From Lingula anatina (lineage: Eukaryota; Brachiopoda; Lingulata; Lingulida; Lingulidae), in the NCBI RefSeq assembly GCF_001039355.2, contig NW_019775630.1, forward strand, positions 213,292 through 277,291: a stretch of DNA of 64,000 bases, given 5' to 3'. Shown piece by piece: positions 57,360 to 64,000 of the stretch; the first letter of the stretch is position 1; each line of letters opens with the position of its first letter. The notes under the pieces are model-generated. The model had not been told where the DNA came from. It saw nothing but the letters and a program-made list of their open reading frames with translations, and did no database searches. Made by a program: the position numbers and the translations under genes.

Positions 57360-59425
57360 AGTGCAAGCAAATCCCTATCAATGTTCATTAAGGAAACACA
57401 GAATAAAATTGTCATGAAATATGGTCCCAGGAAGGTTTTTTCTGTTTCCAACTTTTCCTTAATCATTTGTACACGGTGTTATGCAACAAAATCATTATCA
57501 TTTGTCAAAGCGACGTCTAAAAGCAGAAGCGTTCTCTCATTTTTTTTTTCTTTTTCTCCTTCTTTTATTTCCTAACCTAAATATTTCTGCAACCATTTCC
57601 CATTTTGTCGTGGTAAAAATCCAATTTAATTACATACAAGTGATAACCAAAACTTAATTTAATTTGCATTGTTTCATTATTAAAATGTACATTCTAAAAA
57701 GGGAATCTAACTCACTAATATCGAACTGGTACGCATAAGATAAAAACACGCAAAGACCCATTTGCAATAGACCAGTCGCATTCAAATTTTTCGTACATCA
57801 TCTAGAAAGAGCTGTGCATTTACCTTAAACTAAATAAAGATATTTACTTATTGTTGTTTTTAACTTTCATTTTATTTTACCGATAAGTTACAAATTTGGA
57901 ATTTTAATTTTTACTATATTTTATTTCTTTTATTACTGAAAATAGAACCCTGTATATTGAGAAAATCAAATCGTGCCGTCATGCATTATCTTTAGAACAC
58001 GTGATAATATTCGCAACATTTCTAAAATATGCCTAAAACTTTCAAAATTAAGATAATTCACTCCAGTTTTCCTTTTGAATTCTCTCTGTTACCAGGCAAA
58101 TATTATCAGTCTTCAACAAGGACACATACGGAATTCCGTCGAAATGAGATATGGTCCTTACAAGGTATTTTCTATACCAAACATTTCCTTAATCATTTTT
58201 ACACAACTTAACGTAATAAAGCAATTACCATTTGTTGTAATGACAAGTATCACCTGCTGGTTCAAAGTCCTTCTTGTTTAATGCATTTCTCGAGCACATT
58301 TATATCTGCATTTCTTTTTTCTACTAGTGTACATGCTTCCTTCTATCTTTAATAGACACGGAATAATATCAAAAATAAAAACGACCCTTTTTCTTCGTTG
58401 TAATAAAACCGTCACTTACACACAATGATAATTTTACTACAGTTCATTTTTAAACATCTGCTGTTGATTGGTGAGGAGGATTCTAACTTCTGGCTAATGA
58501 ATTTACCACGTACATATGATAAACAAAATAGCAAATTCAATTGAAATTAGTCAATTTGTTTGGTTTAAAACAGTTAATTAACGCCTGCTAGAAATGCTAA
58601 GCAAGTGGTAACATGTAAACCAGTAATGCCTGTTCCATGGTCGGGTTGTCGGCGGCTAAACCATCTCCCCCCACTGGGCTTGTCCAGCGAGGAGGGTGCG
58701 TGAACACTCAGCAGGACTAAAAGCAAAACCTGTCAAAGGGCGGATGGGTTAAATAATCTGGAGAAGGAACATGGGTCACCCACTCCAGTATCTGGCCCAG
58801 CAAAGGCATTTTGGCAACAAGTTTTCATGTGGGTCGCGCCATTTTTGATCCCAAGCTAAGATAACACACGGATCAACTTAGTTGTGAACAGAGCTTTAGT
58901 TTGAAACCGATTCACTTATGTCGCCAATCTAGAAAGCTGTTAAAACAGCCAAAAACGCTCACAGGTTGCTTAACAGAGCTTATTAGTCGAATGCTTAGCT
59001 GAGAAATTTACCTGTTATACGATCAAATGGAACCATTGCTAATTGTTATCTAGAAATATTTTGTTTGGGTGCTTTGAAATGTCAGAAAATAGTGTTTTTG
59101 TAACATTTTCCGATCACGCGTTACATTTGTAAGCATGCCGCCATTTTGATTCAAAGTTCTGGACAGGTCCCTAGCCTAGTGATGCCGAGTAGGGTGTCAA
59201 GGAAGTGTAAAAGGAAGCGGTAGATGATTCTCTGAATATTAAGTAAAAATTACACGACGCTGTATTTGACACGCATCAAACACTGCTATAAAAGGCATGC
59301 ATTTGGCAAATCGCTAATTGTCTGGCTGGTAATGTGTGCGTATTACTTTCAAAATATAAATAATTCACTGGGGGTTCGATTTTGAACTCTAGACGTCACC
59401 AATTGTATACATACTCAGACATGTA
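57360..59425. other. Upstream region of CRP copy 9 and right edge of the array
   Basis: Proximal block (about 57413), distal block (about 58145) and the GC-richer repeat (58618-58845). The unit sequence can be followed to about 59425, where a MITE begins. No supported coding sequence. Confidence 0.55.
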
Positions 59426-60091
59426 CAGTCATAAGATTATGTACAGTGTATATTCAGCAAAATAATGTAATTTAATACAACTATGAGTAATGTATTTAAA
59501 GTACGGCCGTAATGCAATGGCCATGTGGGATTATAATTGCATACCTTGATGCAAAACAGTCTATCGTTTCTTCCACCGCGAGTCCCTTTAATTAATGTAT
59601 TATATTACTCTTTACCCTTTTTATTTGACACTGTCTCCGTTTCTCTCCCTTTTTCCTTTCTTTTGTAAGAAGGAGGGCAAATAATTAAGCACTCAAAATA
59701 TGCATCACCAATCTTCAGAAAAGAAAGAGTGAATGAACCATTGGGCTGTCCCACAACGTCCGACACAGCAGAATAAATTAAATAACAGCTTTCACAGATT
59801 TAACTGCAGTTAGCTGTATAGTGTCACTATATATACATAATCCGCTGCACGCGCGAAGCTGTTGAACAAAAGGATAGTTCTCTATGGAAGACCTTTTGTT
59901 TACACAAGTACTCTAAGGGGGCGTGCCTACCCAGGCGACAAGAGGATTAGGCTAGTCACTATATTCCGTCAAAATCGTTTAGCGACCCTATCATTATCAC
60001 ACTCCCTCTATTGTATTTTCTGACGTTACGATTGTGTCTAATCTTCTTATGTTAGATGGAATAAATGCACACATACATAATCTTATGACGG
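59426..60091. mobile_element. 666-bp MITE with Tc1/mariner-like ends
   Basis: The left end CAGTCATAAGATTATGTA and the complement of the right end CCGTCATAAGATTATGTA differ at one base. TA flanks both sides (59424-59425, 60092-60093). There is no long open frame, so it would depend on a transposase from elsewhere. It sits exactly at the edge of the tandem array. Confidence 0.8.
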
Positions 60092-62465
60092 TACATACAT
60101 TTTAAAGTTGGTCTTTCAGGAAATCGTTTTGTTTGAAATAAAACAAACGACAGAGGTAAAATCACCTATAAATTTATTTTGCAATAAAATGTTTCGCTAG
60201 ATCTTGTTAACACTCAGCGAAATGCGCCTAGTGATTATATTCAATGTGCCATCACTTAATTGCTTTCTCGGTTTCATTAATTGACGATAATAATTGCAGT
60301 AAGCAAGAAGAAGGAAATGCTGAAGACAAAACAACGCCGGGGGGTATGTGTGACTTTCTCCCCTAACATTTTCTATGATGCTGTCAAAGAAAAAGGAACC
60401 GAGATAGCGATCATTGAAACCGCTGCTGTTTACAGGTGGACTTCTTCATTTGTCATTTAAATGCCCCCCTCCCCCAGCAGACCCAACTTGAGGAATGCCA
60501 TAGTAGCTACAGTACACTGTATATCAAACCTCGGTCAAAGTTATGAAAGGTTTAAGCACAAAACGATAATTTGAAGGTATTTTTTCATTCAAGACAAAAT
60601 TCAATAACTATGATGTGTGACAAAAGAGACTTTACAAAGCTTTACGTGTACTTAGATATATTCCAGTAACCTATGGAGATAGGCTAGCGACGTAATTATA
60701 ACCTCAACAGGCAGTGTCCCCCATGAAAGCAAGCACCACAATAAACACTGAAAGGCGGAGTACAAAAATTAACTTTTTTAAATATCAATTACAACATGCT
60801 GTACAATGACTGAGTCGTGAAAGGGGTATTGGACTTCTTTGCCTTAAAAACAAATTCATTTCGAAATCAAAAGAGCATTTTTTGGGGGGCACGTGGGGGG
60901 GGGGCATAGTAAACGTCGGGTGATTCGTTACAGCCGAGGAGTGTCTCACTATCAAATATGTAAATCATATGTCATAAAAACACTACAATTAAGTTTTTTT
61001 TGTTACGATCTGCAACATTTGTTTATTTATGTAGCAGGGCGAAGTTAGCGCTAGAGGTAAAAAGTAACTCATTCCGTAATCCTTCTTGCACATTTATTTA
61101 ATCGTATCAAAACGTTTGATACACAATGTTCACTAGTGTCATAATTTTGGCGATTTATTAAAACCATATTTGTACAAAGTAGGTAAGCATAAGTTAGGCA
61201 ACAACCAGTGTAAAGAACAACTCCCTTTTTAAGTGAGGCAAGACAACCTATTCAAACTGATTATAACCTTGATAAAGACACAAGGCAAAGGAGTTATGTA
61301 AACTCGCGTGTGAAAACACATTCTTTGTCACTGTTACAAGACAATGGAGGCGACCAAGTGGAGTAATTACAATATACCCCTGTACAGTCAAAGAGAAATT
61401 AGTTATGAAAGCTTACTTCGGGTCAGCCCTTAATTTGCTTGTTCGAAGGAAAGAGATAGATGTCGCAACGCGAATCCTTTTATTAACCCTTCATGAGTTT
61501 GTGTAAAAGTGTGAAAGACAGGCAACGATCTTGAGTCGCTGTTGATATTGTTCGCAATTAATATTGGAGTATACCGCCTACATGTAAACATCAGACAAGG
61601 CGTTGAGATCGATAAAATGGAGGTTAATCTGAAAAATTAGATGCGATTTTTGTGAAAGGACTTATTAAGTGATGTGCATGTACCTAACATGTTTAAATTC
61701 TTGATTTTTATTATTTGAAACATCTTTCATACACGGCCTCATATTTATATTTCTCTCAGGCCATACTCATTTTATTGTATTACATGGGACTCTAAAGCAC
61801 AGGGCATTGTGAAAGTTAATTGGCTACAGAGACTTGTTATCCTTCAAACAGGCTTTACTTAGCTTTACTTAATTTACGAAAATTTAAACAAAATCAGTCT
61901 GCAAGGCTTGCTTTGACTTGATGTTAACCTGACACTGGTTTTTAAAAAAACAAATATAAATATGTTGGATGGATTAAATCACCAACACCGTTCTATTTTA
62001 ACTAACGTGGTCATATACACAGTAACACAGATAATATTTATAAGTTGTCTGTCGTTCAGCACGCATTATAGGCGAGTAGCCAAACAGTGACGATGATCAA
62101 TCCAAGATGAATAAACCTGCGCTTTAATAAATAATCACCACACGGTTCTGTTTTTGTCACTTAAAAGCTTTCCTTTAAAGACGTTCAATGATATCAAAAT
62201 GATTCGACGCTTTAAAAAATGGACCGGTTCAAGGGGCATTTTTGTTTCAGCTAGGGGGACTTCAGGTGGAGGATTCAGTGTAGGTGTTTCCTCGGATGAT
62301 AGCAGCATCACACCCTAGGTCTAAGCGAGTTGACTAGAAGCTTTTTGTCCAAGCATCCTATTCCTACTACTAAACTAATAACCCTAAACCACAAAGGTTT
62401 ATGCGGTAAAAAATATTTAAACTAAATGAGGTGCATTGACAGAGGCACAAGTACAATCCAACACC

Positions 62466-62976
62466 AACGTGCAACAGGGGAAAGTCTGACAGTTTATTAC
62501 ATAATATATGAAAGTGCGGTCAATATTAACAGTGTAAGACATCAGTTAAAGAGGAGGGGGTCTTACTATCTATTGTTAAACGCGACAAGCTTATGCCCAT
62601 GCCTATACAATTACTGTGTCTTCGGCTGTCGTGCAGAAACGGCATGTCGAACATATTTTGCTAGTAAGAAAGCATAAGTGCGGCACCCGGGCACAAACAA
62701 TCAACTATAACATTCATATCTTAGCGTTTACATATGACGCGCAAAGAGCTAAGCAATTAGCCTTGACAAAGTGGTCCGTTTTAAAACAACAACGAGAAAA
62801 AAGAACGCCTTGTCATAGTTATGAGACAAATCGCTTGCAACGTGCAACAAGGGGGATGGCTGACAGTGTGGTCACACTACATGTTAATGAAAGAACGTTG
62901 AATTAACAGTCTTTGACATCGCTCAAAGAGGAGGGGGCTTACTATAGCCCTCAATCTATTGTTAAACGCGATCATT
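62466..62976. repeat. Imperfect direct repeat, ~370-bp period
   Basis: CAACGTGCAACA-GGGG ... CTGACAGT ... TAAAGAGGAGGGGGTCTTACTAT ... CTATTGTTAAACGCGA occurs at about 62466-62590 and again at 62836-62976. Divergence is high enough to suggest an old duplication. Confidence 0.6.
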
Positions 62977-63965
62977 ATCTTTTCTCATACAACCTTAAAC
63001 CAAACCTAAACAATAAGATTGTTAAATCAGATAAGTGATGTAAAATCATATTGGAAATTTACGTTGACGACGGAGACTGTTTCATTCGCAAAGTTAATGA
63101 AACAAGACTGGTCCAAGTTAACTGCCCATACTGAATAAATCTTAGACTGTTAAACCTAAAGCCCTGCTTTACTTTGGTAATAGTTATTTAGTAAGCTTGG
63201 TTTATTCACATATATCACAAAGCATAAGGGCCTTATGCTGCAAACAACCCATTTTGAACGCAATCGTCATCGCTCCCGGACAACCTGAAATCATGCCTAT
63301 ACAATAGTAAGAGATGCACGTCGAGTAAAAGACTCAACACCTGGGTGCCCAGCACTATTATGAAAAGGAAAAATGACTTGACGTTTCATGCACAATCATC
63401 ATCGAAAGCCTAATATCATTATGCTTCATGCGCAGTCGATTTTTATCAAAATAAAAAGTGTGTTTCATACAAGCAAAATTTAACTTTCCTTTATAACTGT
63501 TACTGAACAGCGAAGAGTTACATACACCCGGTTATAAAATTACAAATGTAATTATGAGGCTAATTTCTCTAATGTGGAATGAAACATTTTGTTGGCTTTC
63601 AAATGATAGGACACTCACTTTAATCCTAAAAGAAGTTAGTTTATGTGCTCGTTCCACTAACGCGCGTGCAAAAAAGTCTCATCAAATAACAAGATACCTA
63701 TCTGTCTATACTGGTAACTAGTGAAAATCTATCTGTGGCCCTGATAATGGGTAGACACTCACCTCGTTAGCTGCGACAATGATTATTTCTTCACAGCGAT
63801 TTATTCATTTAATTATAAAATCATAATTTATTTATTAAATTATTTGAAATAATTTATCTTTTATTTAATGATTTATACCATCTAATCTTTACCTATTTTT
63901 TATTTGATTCTTAATGTCATCTAATTATTTACTTAATTCTTTAAATAATTTATTTATTTATTTAT

Positions 63966-64000
63966 GAAGCCCGTAGCCAGCAATTTCAAAGGGGGGGGGG
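63966..64000 (+). mobile_element. Left end of a MITE related to 9749-10343, cut by the window edge
   Basis: GCCCGTAGCCAGCAATTTC followed by a G-homopolymer repeats the GGCCGTAGCC-then-G-run layout of the left end of the MITE in the TSP1 exon. Confidence 0.45.

Larger units (their letters stand above)
60092..64000. other. Low-copy region beyond the array, no recognised gene
   Basis: No CRP or EGF sequence is found. Short frames near 62426-62906 encode nothing recognisable. G-run patches occur at 60884 and 63991, and a very AT-rich stretch of TTATTTA motifs at 63790-63965. Confidence 0.5.

Noticed and set aside
1-64000. CRISPR-like regular repeats
   Set aside because: The repeats are unit-scale duplications, microsatellites and mobile elements. 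No short direct repeats with unique equal-length spacers were found, and the DNA is eukaryotic.

Overview
The window is eukaryotic and animal. It is AT-rich, has short exons bounded by GT/AG introns, and carries long microsatellites and Tc1/mariner, LINE, Penelope-like and MITE-type elements. Extracellular TSP1 and EGF-like modules, and the style of the repeats, suggest a marine invertebrate. A mollusc or cnidarian is plausible, but nothing in the sequence fixes the phylum. No rRNA, tRNA, CRISPR or bacterial operon structure was seen.

Positions 1 to about 59,400 are one tandem array of diverging units about 6 to 10 kb long. Each unit was built from two convergent genes. On the minus strand is a three-exon gene for a small secreted cysteine-rich peptide (about 62-70 aa), here called CRP. 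It has a TATA box, a signal-peptide exon, an exon holding eight cysteines (C-x-C-C-x3-C-x6-C-x-C-x6-C-x-C), and a mostly untranslated third exon ending at AATAAA. Nine copies with intact coding exons are present, near 2.2, 12.9, 19.8, 27.7, 32.4, 37.9, 46, 50 and 56 kb. On the plus strand is a gene for a secreted TSP1-EGF-EGF protein. Only the copy at the left edge looks intact as far as it is visible. All others carry stops, frameshifts, lost cysteines, deletions or insertions.

Several units were hit by mobile elements: a MITE inside a TSP1 exon (9.7-10.3 kb), a full-length but broken Tc1 element (6.9-8.6 kb), a 2.2 kb TIR/foldback element inside a CRP intron (25.4-27.5 kb), a Penelope-like fragment (30.1 kb), a 5'-truncated LINE with a 12-bp target duplication (42.3 kb) and a second Tc1 fragment (44.6 kb). 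A degenerate SAP/SWIM-type gene lies at 5.2-6.4 kb.

Single N bases at 3489, 19135, 49963 and 54330 sit at joins. In three of the four, the sequence on the two sides is a near-identical direct copy, so part of the apparent duplication, including the 6.9-kb repeat at 12.3-26.7 kb, may be two haplotypes placed in tandem. From 59.4 kb to the end the array stops. I see a 666-bp MITE, a short direct repeat and no recognisable gene.
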